The notes below the pieces were generated by a model. The model searched no databases. It worked only from the letters and a program-made list of their open reading frames with translations, and was not told where the DNA came from. The translations under genes were made by a program, and so were the position numbers. A DNA stretch of 64,000 bases from Nectonema munidae (Eukaryota > Nematomorpha > Nectonematoida > Nectonematidae), in contig JAUIRK010001057.1 in the NCBI GenBank assembly GCA_030549495.1, positions 558,001 through 622,000 on the forward strand, read 5' to 3'. Below, in pieces: positions 1 through 9,733 of the stretch; within the stretch, counting starts at the first letter, position 1, and every line of letters begins with the position of its first letter.

Positions 1-80
1 GGTTGCCCAGACCCCTGAAATCACAAATCGAGAATATCTCATGGATAGACAAAAAAATAATATATATATTATTAAGTAAT

Positions 81-214
81 GTTGCACTCTATCCGTGCAT
101 CGATAAACGTCTTTGCAATGCAATTGACTTTTTATCGATGTACGGTACTATCCGTGCATCGATAAAAAGCTAATTGCATTGGAAAAACGTTTATCGATGC
201 ACGGATAGTGTAAC
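81..214. repeat. Near-perfect palindromic MITE (hairpin, ~66-bp arms)
   Basis: The two halves are reverse complements with only a few mismatches. The left half starts GTTGCACTCTATCCGTGCAT and the right half ends with the complement, ATGCACGGATAGTGTAAC. The sequence ATCGATAAA recurs in each half. There is almost no loop, so the whole unit would fold into one long hairpin. No coding capacity is present. The flanks show no certain target duplication, so the superfamily is not assigned. Confidence 0.75.
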
Positions 215-215
215 T

Positions 216-1260
216 TACCTCAATCAAATTTATTATAATTTGCAATTTTCAAACTTCTAGTGCCTTTTAACTTCTAACAGATATAATTTAAGATTGATTT
301 TGGTTTATTTTGAACTAATTATGGTAGCGCTTTTGAGTTGAATTATAACTCAATGAATGGTACAATTCATTTTATTAGTATGCAGGTAAAATTCAGTCTT
401 CAATTAAAACTGGGATATTTAAATGATTACGATACTGTTTATGACAAATTTATATAATTCTCGAGATTTAATGAATTTCTTAGAGTAGTTGCTTATTTGC
501 ATATTTTTTACTAAACGTTATAGAGCAACCTTTACTTTTATAATATATTCTAATTTTTTCAACATTCACTAGATTCAATTCTTGGTAAAGTATGATCAAC
601 GTTGAATTTAATTAATAAGTGTATAAGTAAACACAAAAAGATACAAAATGCATCACCAACTTTTAAATACGATTGAAAACCACTGGTGGTTTCAAAATCC
701 ATTTAAGAGATACAATTTTATTGTTAGTTTTTTTTTATTAATTTTCATATAGTAATAAAATCATTATTTATACAAATGGAAAATGATTAAAATTTCGCCC
801 TTAAAAGGGCTTTGAATATAAAAAACAGCATCAAATTCTTTCAAATGACCGCCAGATTGCCATCTCTTGTACTTTAAGAAAAATCTACATTAAGTATTCG
901 CTCTAATATAAAATTTAAATATTAGTTTATGAAATTTTTGAAATTTATGCCGAACTAAGTTTGAAACTTAATATTATCATATGAATTCTTGGATAGAGTA
1001 TGAAATTTAAATGAATTAATCTTATCAAAATTTTTCCTAATCACCCTGCTGCTTAAATATCCTTATGGAAATTGATTTTTTCAATTAAGAAATGTATAGG
1101 CTAGATATACAATGATAAGATAACAGCCTAATTCATCAGAATTTTTTTTAGAGTTTAAATAGAAATAACCCATGACTAATTATTATAAATGACAAAACAA
1201 ACAAAAATTACTTGGTCAATTATTGCCACTCTGAGTTTCCAACAAATCGCTCATAATGTA
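216..1260 (-). repeat. Left ~1-kb inverted arm: antisense, internally deleted Merlin-family copy
   Basis: This arm is the reverse complement of 2966-4046 along its length. Matching landmarks include the block around 244-290 against 3978-4026, the TTCTCGAGA block near 460 against 3700, and the TCACCCTGCTGCTTAA block near 1042 against 3170. Its inner end contains the reverse complement of the last codons of the Merlin transposase (SDLLETQSGNN, at 1216-1250). It is therefore a second copy of the 3' part of the same element, in opposite orientation. Divergence from the right arm is modest, with scattered substitutions and small indels. Confidence 0.8.
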
Positions 1261-1401
1261 TCGCTCATAACAGTTACAACATAATGTATGACCATGATTT
1301 GGTAAATATGTCAATACAATGACAAAGGGGTTTTCAATCGGAGTAGTGTAAATATAGCAGTTTGATTTATCCTCATTATTGAGTTTATGATCCACAAGCA
1401 C
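1216..1401 (-). pseudogene. Fused 5'-flank/transposase-end remnant in the antisense Merlin copy
   Basis: This antisense 61-codon frame ends in SDLLETQSGNN, identical to the C-terminus of the transposase at 2327-3007. Upstream of that it matches, as a reverse complement, the 1720-1805 segment that lies just 5' of the intact transposase frame (shared TCATTGTATTGACATATTT). The antisense copy therefore lost most of the transposase between its 5' leader and its last codons. That is the usual structure of an internally deleted, non-autonomous derivative. It is not a host gene. Confidence 0.7.
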
Positions 1402-1440
1402 AAACCATCAATTTATATCCCTTAGGCTTCGTGAACAGAG

Positions 1441-1937
1441 AATGCTTTATATTCTATAAAAATAAAAAGCATTGTTTTTGTGTACACATTTGTAGTGAAT
1501 TAGTTGATCGTGAGGGCGTTGCTAATAATCCTCAATACTTTCTCTCAATATAACCTTACACTAGTTAGTTGTAACATGTGGTACTCTAGTTTTGTATCAA
1601 TCAAGATCTCTGTATCGTTCCCACGGTTTGGTGAGAATTTCGATGTATGGTAAGGGCTACGCAATTATGTTTTCTTTGACAAAAGTGCTTTGTAGCACAT
1701 CTGTTCGTCTTTTTTTTTAACTACTCAGATTGAAAATCCCTTTGTCATTGTATTGACATATTTTCCAAATCATGTTCATATATTATGTTGTGCCTGTTAC
1801 CACAACCAGGATTTCTCTTCGGCACTTTATAGAAACAGTTGTGAAAGATGAGGATAAAATAGTAATGCTTTTCTCCTCATCTTTCTGTAAAATGATATAC
1901 ACATCAATTTACTTATGATCACCATGCCCAACACGCT
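1441..1937. other. Non-coding 5' region of the Merlin element
   Basis: This stretch lies between the antisense copy and the transposase frame. Positions 1720-1805 are homologous, in inverse orientation, to 1260-1345, so at least this part belongs to the element. No terminal repeat or 8-9-bp target duplication could be fixed here, so the exact 5' end of the Merlin copy is unknown. Confidence 0.4.
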
Positions 1938-3007
1938 ATGTATCATTCACACATAACTATAACGTGTCCTTCAGTTCTTCCTTTATCAACTTATAACCTT
2001 CGCTTCAAATCAAAGGTTCATTTTCAATTAAATCAAATGAACTCAATAACACCAAATCCGCTTACTGTTACAGAAATTTTATCTGAAAACTGGAATTTTT
2101 CCTCGTTATTTCAAGTTTTCAGCTCAAACAACAAGCTCGAAATTCTGAAATGGCTTGCTTTACATAGAATCATTCATAATGTTTTTCGATGTTACGAATG
2201 CCAACAAATGTGCAAGTTAGTGATTAGAAATGATGTGTCTGATGCATACTGTTGGAAGTGCTATATTTGCGGTAAGAAAAAAACGGTGAGAATTGGTTCT
2301 TTTTTTGCCAAAAGTCACTCAAATCTATGGTGACATTCATTTATGGATGGTGTCGTGACAACTCTTTAGAGAATATAATCCATGAAACATCTATTTTAAG
2401 TAGACAAACTGCTGTAGACTGGGCAAATTTTTGTAGAGAAATAACTACAATATGGGTAGAATCCAGTTCCTCTACTTTTGGAGGTTTTGATGAAAATTTA
2501 GACCAGATTATTGTAGAAATTGACGAAAGTAAGTTTTTCCATCGAAAATATCACCGTGGAACTTGGCGAGAAGGTCATTGGGTGTTTGGAGCCATTGAAA
2601 GACACAGCAAGAAGTGCTTTCTTGTGGAAGTTCCTGATAGGAGTGAAGCCACTCTTTCTCAAATTATAGAAAGACATATACTGCCTGGGTCAATAATTGT
2701 TTCCGATGGTTGGTCAGCATATGCGAATATTGCAACACTGAATAATGGTGTTTATGATCACTGGGTGGTCATTCATCAACGCAATTTTGTTGACCCGCAT
2801 GATCCAAACATTCATACACAAAACATAGAAAATTTATGGATGAGAGCAAAAAGAAAGTTTAAAAGGCAATTCGGAACTTCAAGATATTTGTTCAGATCAT
2901 ATTTGGATGAGTTTGTTTGGAGGAGCAACTTTCCAAAAGATCAACTGTTTTCAGTTTTTTTGACATCTTTGAGCGATTTGTTGGAAACTCAGAGTGGCAA
3001 TAATTGA
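1938..3007 (+). pseudogene. Merlin (IS1595/ISXO2-like) DDE transposase, one frameshift
   Basis: The transposase is in two overlapping frames. The 5' frame (1938-2333, 131 codons) carries a zinc-ribbon-like region, CYECQQMC followed by WKCYICGKKK. The 3' frame (2327-3007, 226 codons) carries the catalytic core: the first Asp in IVEIDESKF, the second Asp in PGSIIVSDGWSAYANI, and the Glu in NIENLWMRAKRKFK. This order (zinc ribbon, then DDE with SDGW-AY) is typical of the ISXO2-like domain of Merlin transposons and bacterial IS1595/IS1016. A single frame change at about 2327 separates the halves. Otherwise the core is open and its motifs are intact, which suggests a fairly recent copy. It lies between two ~1-kb inverted arms. 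Confidence 0.85.
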
Positions 3008-4046
3008 CCAAGTAATTTTTGTTTGTTTTGTCATTTATAATAATTAGTCATGTGTTATTTCTATTTAAACTCTAAAAAAAATTCTGATGAATTAGGCTGT
3101 TATCTTATCATTGTATATCTAGCCTATACATTTCTTAATTGAAAAATTCAGTTTCCATAAGGAATCTTGAAGCAGCAGGGTGATTAGGAAAAAATTTGAT
3201 AAGTTTATTCTTTAAATTTCATACTTTCCAAAATTCATTGATAATATTGAACCTTATGTCTGATATTTCAAAAATATTTTTATTTATTTCTAGGAATACT
3301 TAGAAGTAGATTTTGCTTAAAGTTAAAGAGATGGCAATCTGAAATCATTTGAAAGAATTTGATTCTTTTCTCATATTCAAACCAAAGCCCTATTAAGGGC
3401 TATATTTTACTCATTTCATTTTATTGATTTTATTACTAAATGAAAATTGATAAAAAAAAATCTAACAATAAAATTATCTCTTATTTTGTTTTTGAAACAA
3501 TTTTTCAATCGTATTTAGTTAGTGATGCATTTTGTATCTTTTTGTGTTTACTTATACTCTTTGAATTAATTTCAAGTTGATCATATTAAAGAATGAAACT
3601 AGTGAATGTTGAAAAAATTAGAATATAATATAAAAGTAAATTTTGCTCTATAATGTTCAGTAAAAAATATGCAATAAGCAACACTCTAAGAAATTTTTTT
3701 ATTCTCGAGAATTACAAAAATTTGTCATAAACAGTATCGTAATCATTTAAATATCCCAGTTTTATTGTACCTGAATTTTAGCTGCATACTAATAAAATGA
3801 ATTGTACCATTCATTGAGTTATAATTAAACTAATAGCGCTACCATAATTAGTTCAAAATAAAAAAATATAGTTAATATAACTAGAAGCGCAATTACTATA
3901 ATTAGAAAGCGCAAATAATAAGTAGTTAACTTTCGTTAAAAAATTTTTGGTAAAAATTCATCGATCAATCTTATATTATATCTGTTAGAAGTTAAAAGGC
4001 ACTAGAAGTTTGAAAATTGCAAATTATAATAAATTTGATTGAAATT
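2966..4046 (+). repeat. Right ~1-kb inverted arm, 3' part of the Merlin-bearing unit
   Basis: This arm starts inside the last transposase codons and runs about 1 kb downstream as the reverse complement of 216-1260. Similarity ends near AATTTGATTGA at about 4035-4046. No ORF is supported inside it. It is either the long 3' region of the element or one arm of a foldback structure. The arms are far longer than the short terminal repeats usually reported for Merlin. Confidence 0.8.
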
Positions 4047-4364
4047 TGAAAAGCCAATCAAAACATTCAAAAAAATTTGATTGACAGATACGATCATTAA
4101 CAAAAGAGGTTTGTCTACCCATGAAAATTTTAAAAATTATTGGTCTATAGATTGTAAAAACTAATTTGCAATATAATAAAAAGATAAATAAAAATAAATT
4201 AGATAATGTATCATTAAAATCAATTCATTGGAATAAAGTTCATGATAACGCTGTTTAATAATAATTGTCTTAATAAAAATTAAATATATTAGAGCTTAAT
4301 TTGCTGATCAACTTTTTGAAAAACTTATTAAAACCTAGGCTGGATGAGGTTGAGAATCTCTTTT

Positions 4365-4830
4365 TCGAGATACAATATTTAGTTTGTTTTATTTTTATTA
4401 ATGTTCAAAAGAAAAAAAATATTATTTATACTATATGGAAAATTATTAAAATTTCTACATCAAAACTTGAATTAAAAAACAGCACAAATTATTTAAAAAC
4501 CGCCATATTAATGTTTGTATTGAAAAATGTCATAAAGAATATCGCTCTAATCCAAAATTTAAATATTAGTTGATGAATTTAGTTAAATCATTTACGACCA
4601 ATGTTCCTATTTTGGAACATAAGTAATTTCATCTTCGTCTGCTTTTTTCAATGACTTTGAATATAAATCGTCTGCGTTTTTTTAGATATCGTCTGCTTTG
4701 CTTGGTCTTAAATGGGTTAAATTCTAATGCCGAACTAATTTTGAAACTTAATATTATTATATTATTCTTAATCAGAGTAATTTGAATTGATTAATACTGA
4801 ATTAATCTAAAAATTCTTCAATCACATATA
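4365..4830. repeat. Third, degraded copy of the Merlin arm sequence
   Basis: Read on the + strand it follows the left arm (about 705-1060): GATACAAT, then AAATTTAAATATTAGTT, then TGCCGAACTAA and TTTGAAACTTAATATTAT, all in the same order. It is more diverged than the other two arms and has been split by a TTAA-type MITE at 4587-4716. It is therefore older than that insertion. Confidence 0.65.
4587..4716 (+). mobile_element. TTAA-flanked MITE, family 1, copy 1 (130 bp)
   Basis: The 130-bp unit is flanked by TTAA (4583-4586 and 4717-4720). It is nearly identical to 22938-23067 and to the outer element at 21340-21602 in the opposite direction. Diagnostic interior words are GTTCCTATTTTGGAACAT and three CGTCTGC motifs. 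The 3' terminus is AAATGGG. The 5' terminus is slightly altered (ATCATTTACG instead of CCCATTTACG). TTAA duplication and CCC termini indicate a piggyBac-mobilised MITE. Confidence 0.8.
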
Positions 4831-5627
4831 AATATATTGTTTTATTTTTGTTTAAAATAAAAATCGAATGGTATTATTTTAATATGTTCTAAGGATCATA
4901 TCTTAAATCTTAATAACCAGAACTTTAAACTGATATCTCACTATAAAGTACTAGGTCCCTTATCATAAATGATTGCCTCAATATGGATAATCATGTTTTT
5001 CAAGTTTAAGGCAAGTTTAGTCGTATTATCGGTATAAAAAATTTACTCTTCTGCAATTATACTACATGTGGAAGAAATTTTGGTTACATAAAGCTTTTTA
5101 AAGAAGGCCAATTTATTGAATTGCGGGAGTAAACATATTCCATTTTCTATTTGAGCAATTTTCACAATATTATTTTTCTTCGTTTTTATAAAGTGTTTAA
5201 TGATGTAAAACTTATGCTCCATAACTGCTGAGTAGAACCATTCTAAGTACAATTTAGACATTCTAATATATTTAATTTTGAAGTTTCAGAGCCCATGTTA
5301 AACAAACATTTTTAGGGTTTAGGATTTTAACCTAGTTTTTGTGTTTAAAATTTATATAACCGTGCAAAAATTGTTGTATGAATTTTTCTAAATTAAAAAT
5401 TACTAAGAGGAAATTAGACCCTAAGTTTTAAAAATTATGTTAAAAGTGAAAAATTTGATATTAAAAGTGTTAAGCTATAGCTTCCATTTTAAGCTAAGAT
5501 TGGAAATGTGAAAATTGTCTTAAATCGTGAAATAAAATGAGACCCTTGCGTGGCCTTGTTACAATTACCAGAATTTTGATCGCTTCATTCTTAAAATATT
5601 AGATAAACATAATGCTCAAGAGCTTAA
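4831..5627. other. No gene recognised
   Basis: AT-rich sequence without a recognisable domain. A 72-codon antisense frame at 5043-5261 resembles nothing known to me. Confidence 0.5.
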
Positions 5628-5885
5628 ATGGTAATGCATATTTGTCGTGAACAGGATCATTATAATGTTTCTACTCTTTACGAATTAATAAACATTTTGA
5701 AACTTCAGTTAATTCAACAAGGTGAAATTCTATCCTTACTGAAAACAAGCTTTGATAACCATATTAAAGTAACTCCTAAAATATCCATTTTGATCCCTAC
5801 TTATGCAGAAGTAACTGAAAAAGATCCCCCAAAAAATAATATCATTTATCTGAGCTCAAATAATCAGAAAATTAAAGAAATTTAA
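5628..5885 (+). pseudogene. LINE ORF1-like fragment, later split by the MULE
   Basis: The 85-codon frame has a heptad-like helical stretch (LYELINILKLQLIQQGEIL) followed by a proline-rich turn and the word PTYAEVTEK. That word resembles the SYAEV-type linker common in ORF1 proteins of animal LINEs. After the MULE insertion, an open frame resumes at 9734-9832 (acidic and Ser-rich, ending SQRDT before a stop), which suggests one older coding unit was interrupted. The assignment to a LINE is weak; only the split-ORF context is clear. Confidence 0.3.
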
Positions 5886-5923
5886 TAAAACATCTATAGA
5901 ATATGTTTTCCTGATAAAGACAG

Positions 5924-5932
5924 CCTAAAAAT
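5924..5932. repeat. 9-bp target-site duplication, left (CCTAAAAAT)
   Basis: CCTAAAAAT lies immediately before the MULE terminus and recurs exactly at 9725-9733 immediately after the other terminus. A 9-bp duplication is the hallmark of Mutator-superfamily insertion. Confidence 0.85.
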
Positions 5933-6207
5933 CGGTGCGTCTTTTTACCCAAATAAATCAAAATAAACTCTAATTTATCTTTAAACTTTAAATTAATGTA
6001 TCATACAATAAAAAAAATTTTATTATCTATTTTTAATTAAATTAAATGAATATTAATTTATTTTTAAACTTAAACTTTAGTTCTTTCTAAAAATAAAGCC
6101 AAATTTTCTTAGATTTTTCCATTCCAACTTTAAATGTCTTGACATTAAATTACTTTTATATAATATCTAAAATGTGAATAACTTTTAAATTATTTCTAAA
6201 ATTATTT

Positions 6208-6797
6208 TTAGAAAAAAATTATTTTTGTGAATAGATCAATAATATTTTCTTTTAACTAATTGCAACACCTTGAATAATTCAATATTATTTTAAAAAATTC
6301 TGCATTTCAATTGAAATAAATGCCCCTTAAGACAATTATTTAGGAAATTAATTAAAACTACGGAATTTACAATATCCAATGATTAATAACTATATTACGA
6401 TTTTTAAACAACAATGTGGTTTTGTTAGACATGATAAATTTAATAAGTCTACTTCTTTTTTATCATCTAGTTTTTAAATATTTTTACTTTATCATACTAA
6501 TAAACAAAACATTTTTATTTAAAACTATTGATATATATTTTCTCTTTAAAATTTTATAATAGGAAAAAATAAAGATATAATTTAAAGTAGAAAAATTGTT
6601 CTTTTATTAACACTTACAGCGGTGCGTCTTTTTACCCAAATAAACTCAAACAAAGCTAGTTTATTGAAATTTAAATTAAAGTCGAAGAATAGTCTAATTA
6701 ATTACTAAAAAAAATATTTACATATAAAATTTCATATATTTTTTTTAAATATTTATCAACATCTTTTTTTAAACTGTTTTTTAAGTTCGTATCTAAA
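6208..6797. other. Internal non-coding part of the MULE with a duplicated terminus
   Basis: This is AT-rich and non-coding. At 6620 the terminal sequence CGGTGCGTCTTTTTACCC recurs in the same orientation as the left end and continues with AAATAAACTC for about 30 bp before diverging. This looks like a truncated second terminus from a nested or recombined element. No matching inner right terminus was seen. Confidence 0.6.
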
Positions 6798-7070
6798 ATG
6801 AAATCCTTGGAGTATTTTTGCTATATTTGTTCAAATATTTTGGCATTTCCCAAATTTATTAACTGTTTTCTTTGCAAAAATATTTTTTGCTATGAATGTT
6901 TGGATCTTTGTCATTTGTTTCTTTTGAAAAATATAAATTTTCCAATAACATGTTTTCTATGCATAAAAGATGAAGATATTTCGTACAAAAATATTTTATC
7001 AAGACTCTCAATAATGGTTAGAAACGTATATAATAATACTTTGAAAGAGGAAATTGTAACCTTTTGCTGA
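6798..7070 (+). CDS. RING-like zinc-finger protein or exon carried by the MULE
   Basis: The 90-codon frame starts with ATG (MKSLEYFCYICSNIL). Cysteines follow a paired pattern: CYIC, then INCFLC, then FCYEC, a Cys-His (LCHLF), and later TCFLC. This spacing is that of a RING or similar treble-clef zinc finger. The frame is open and starts about 590 bp inside the left TIR, so it is probably the first exon of the element's protein. A GT near the end (GAAATT/gtaacc) and an AG at 7366-7367 would join it to the OTU frame, but this splice is inferred. A RING next to an OTU domain would pair ubiquitin-ligase-like and deubiquitinase-like modules in one transposon protein. Activity is not shown. Confidence 0.55.
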   Translation: MKSLEYFCYICSNILAFPKFINCFLCKNIFCYECLDLCHLFLLKNINFPITCFLCIKDEDISYKNILSRLSIMVRNVYNNTLKEEIVTFC

Positions 7071-7367
7071 ATTGTTTCTAGTTTTTATAATTAAAATTTT
7101 TTAAAATTGTAATTTTAAAAAATATTGATTTTTATGTTAGTGGTTAAATTTTTATTTTGATGAATTCTATTCTATCTCAGTATTTTTTTTTGATTTTGTT
7201 TCTATTATAGTTCATTTTTTAAAATTAATTTACCAAAAGAATCATGTTAAATAGTTTTTCTAACCTCAAAGGGTTTTACACTGATTTTTATTCGTTTTTA
7301 TCAAATCAGTAATCATATCTGATAAGTTAAAATTTATTAATCCTCGGTTTTTTTATTAATATTTTAG

Positions 7368-8491
7368 GCAAACAAATATGGTTTTCAAGCTCTTGTCTGT
7401 GCTGCATGGCAAGAAAAAAAGAATTTGGTTCACAAAAAACAAGATTTTCAAACTATACCAACTAAAAGCTTGTTTCTAGATGAAAATAGTTTGCAAATAA
7501 TAAAAAACTATATTTTTGAGGATATTGGCATCCCCGTCAAGTCTTCTCCTAATGGGAATTGTCTTTTCAATTCAGTTTCGATATCATTATATGGAACTGA
7601 AAATTATGCTAGTGTTTTTAGAGTCCTAACCTGCATAAATCTCTGCATAAACAATTTTGTTTACAAAAGTAAACTTAATAAAAATATTTTTTTGTTATCT
7701 CCTGATTACGAGAAGGCTTGCATCGATTGTGCAAACATTGTGGGATTTTCTTCAGCATTGACAATTGCAGCACTTTCTGATGTTTTGACTGTATCTATTG
7801 AATCAATTTATCCACCAATTAATGGTAAAAACGATTCGGCATATAAAACTTTAAATACAACTTTTCTTCCTACAGTTCTTTCTCCTAAAAAAAAATTTCA
7901 ATTCTTTGGACCAATGTTTGTTCAATATCTGGGTCGTGGTGGGTGCCAAATCATTTTGTGCCCTTAATAACAAAATCACATTTCAATATCTTCCAAATGA
8001 GGAATGATTATGAAGAGTTAGATACCTACAATGATGTATCAAAAGATCAGACTTTATCTGATGAATCTACTTTGGATATATCTAATTCAAAGCTGGTTTG
8101 TAGTTTAGGTAAAAGTTTAAATTGTAAAAAGTTTTTATCTTTATTTAATCTATATGAGGAAATCAATAATTGTGAGAAAGAATTAGACAGAGTTCCTGAG
8201 GGATATAAGAATAATAAATTTTTTAAAATCAACAATGCACAAAATGCCAAACACAATGTAAATTCTCAAATCTCTCTTTATTTCGATGATTGCGGTATAT
8301 GGGACTCAAAAAAAAGTACAACTGTTAAAACCTATCATTTGATTGAAAAGAAGCTATTTCAAGTCCAGAAAAAAAGAGAACTATTTTATAAAAGCGTTCG
8401 AGAAAATGGAGTTAATTCACTTGTAGAGATTGAACCTCAACCGAAAGCCGAAGATGTTATTATTCTTCATAGGTTTTACACGATTTTGTAA
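7368..8491 (+). pseudogene. OTU-type cysteine protease region of the MULE
   Basis: An acceptor-like AG at 7366-7367 precedes an open frame beginning ANKYGFQALVCAAW. The first frame (to 7967) has the OTU catalytic Cys in SPNGNCLFNSVSISLYG, about 65 residues in, and a helical middle. The catalytic His region, PNHFVPL, lies in the next frame at 7943-7966, so the domain is split by one frame change near 7940. The second frame continues to 8491 as a Ser/Asp-rich and helical region of unknown role. OTU proteases cleave ubiquitin. In transposons they are thought to process the polyprotein or shield the transposase, which is inference here. Family assignment rests on the NGNCLF and HFVPL motifs. Confidence 0.65.
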
Positions 8492-9113
8492 AGAGATTCT
8501 CAATATAAAAAAAGGGTTAGTTGGTTTGCTTCAATTTCCTGCCCTAAAATCCAAAATATTGCCATCTATGAATATTTGGGAAATTTTCCAAAAGAAATAG
8601 ATTTCAAACAGAGAACTCACCCAAATTTATTTGAAAAAGTGAAATTATATTCAGAAGACCTTTGGAGGTTTATAAAGAAAATATTGAGGATGCTGCTGAA
8701 ATTTTAAAATTTGATACATCAAAGCAAATAAGAAATTTGAAATATAGAATTGGCAAAAAAAATTCTAGTTGGAAAAAACATAGCTTATCAAATATTAGAG
8801 GTAATTTCGTCAATTCCAGACCATCCTTTTATTCAAGAAGTTGTACATAATAAAGATAGTTTACCTTCAATAATATGTTACACTTGGGAACAAATGGAAG
8901 ATCTGTGCTGTTTCGAATAATGTTAGAATATCTGTAGATAGAACCTTTAATTTAGGGGTGTATTATGTGACAACTTTTGTATTCAAAAATATTAAACTCA
9001 TAAAAAGGGAAACAAAAGACCATCCAATTTTTTTAGGTCCAATTTATTTGCATAAGAAAGCAAATTTTGAAACATTTGTTCATTTTTTTCACTTAATATT
9101 TCAAAACATTTGA
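8492..9113 (+). pseudogene. MULE DDE transposase, N-terminal part only
   Basis: Several frames carry pieces of a MULE-type transposase. At about 8662-8770 there is a helical region (AAEILKFDTSKQIRNLK). At about 8770-8900 there is IPDHPFIQEVVH followed by SLPSIICYTWEQMEDL. At about 8930-9113 there is the start of the catalytic domain, VRISVDRTFNLGVYYVTT, then HPIFLGPIYLHK. The Asp in SVDRTFNL should be the first catalytic residue. The region with the second Asp and the Glu is missing, replaced by non-coding DNA before the right TIR. Several frame changes and stops are present, so it is an inactive remnant. Confidence 0.6.
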
Positions 9114-9724
9114 AAGATAATGTTAAGCTTATCTTAGGTTAATTTCATGTAATAGTGAATAAAAAATTATTTTAAAAAGTTGAAAAGCACTAGTTACAGA
9201 CGCAACTAAAAAAGTTCAAAAAAACAAAACATGTAACAGTCTATTATTAATGTTTTAGGTTACATCTATATGGAATTTAAAATTTAATTGCGCTGAAAAA
9301 ATAATTACTGAAAAAACCATACACAAATATTGTTGTATTCTCTTGCTTTTTAGGTGAAGCAAAAGAAACAAATTGAAAAAACTTGTGAAATTTTTAGAAA
9401 TAATTTTATCTAAAAACAAATCAATTACAGAAATGTTGAAAATAATTTTAGAAATAATTTAAAAGTTATTCACATTTTAGATATTATATAAAAGTAATTT
9501 AATGTCAAGACATTTAAAGTTGGAATGGAAAAATCTGAAAAAAATCTAAGAAAATTTGGCTTTATTTTTAGAAAGAACTAAAGTTTAAGTTTAAAAATAA
9601 ATTAATATTCATTTAATTTAATTAAAAACAGATAATAAAATTTTTTTATTGTATGATACATTAATTTAAAGTTTAAAGATAAATTAGAGTTTATTTTGAT
9701 TTATTTGGGTAAAAAGACGCACCC

Positions 9725-9733
9725 CCTAAAAAT
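9725..9733. repeat. 9-bp target-site duplication, right (CCTAAAAAT)
   Basis: Exact match to 5924-5932, directly after the right MULE terminus ...GACGCACCC. Confidence 0.85.

Larger units (their letters stand above)
5933..9724 (+). mobile_element. Mutator-like element (MULE) with RING-like and OTU-type domains
   Basis: The element is 3792 bp with ~280-bp terminal inverted repeats (5933-6207 and 9440-9724) that begin GGTGCGTCTTTTTACCC. It is bounded by an exact 9-bp duplication, CCTAAAAAT. Internal coding is on the + strand: a RING-like zinc finger (6798-7070), an OTU-type cysteine protease (from 7368), and the first part of a MULE DDE transposase (about 8500-9113). The downstream catalytic half is absent and the frames are broken, so the copy is not autonomous. 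A second copy of the terminus lies inside at 6620. Long TIRs plus a 9-bp duplication argue strongly for the Mutator superfamily. The exact family name is not assigned. Confidence 0.8.

Noticed and set aside
5933-9724. Virus-like Polinton as an alternative for the OTU-carrying element
   Set aside because: No polymerase, capsid or packaging ATPase is seen; 9-bp duplication and SVDRTFNL motif fit a MULE.
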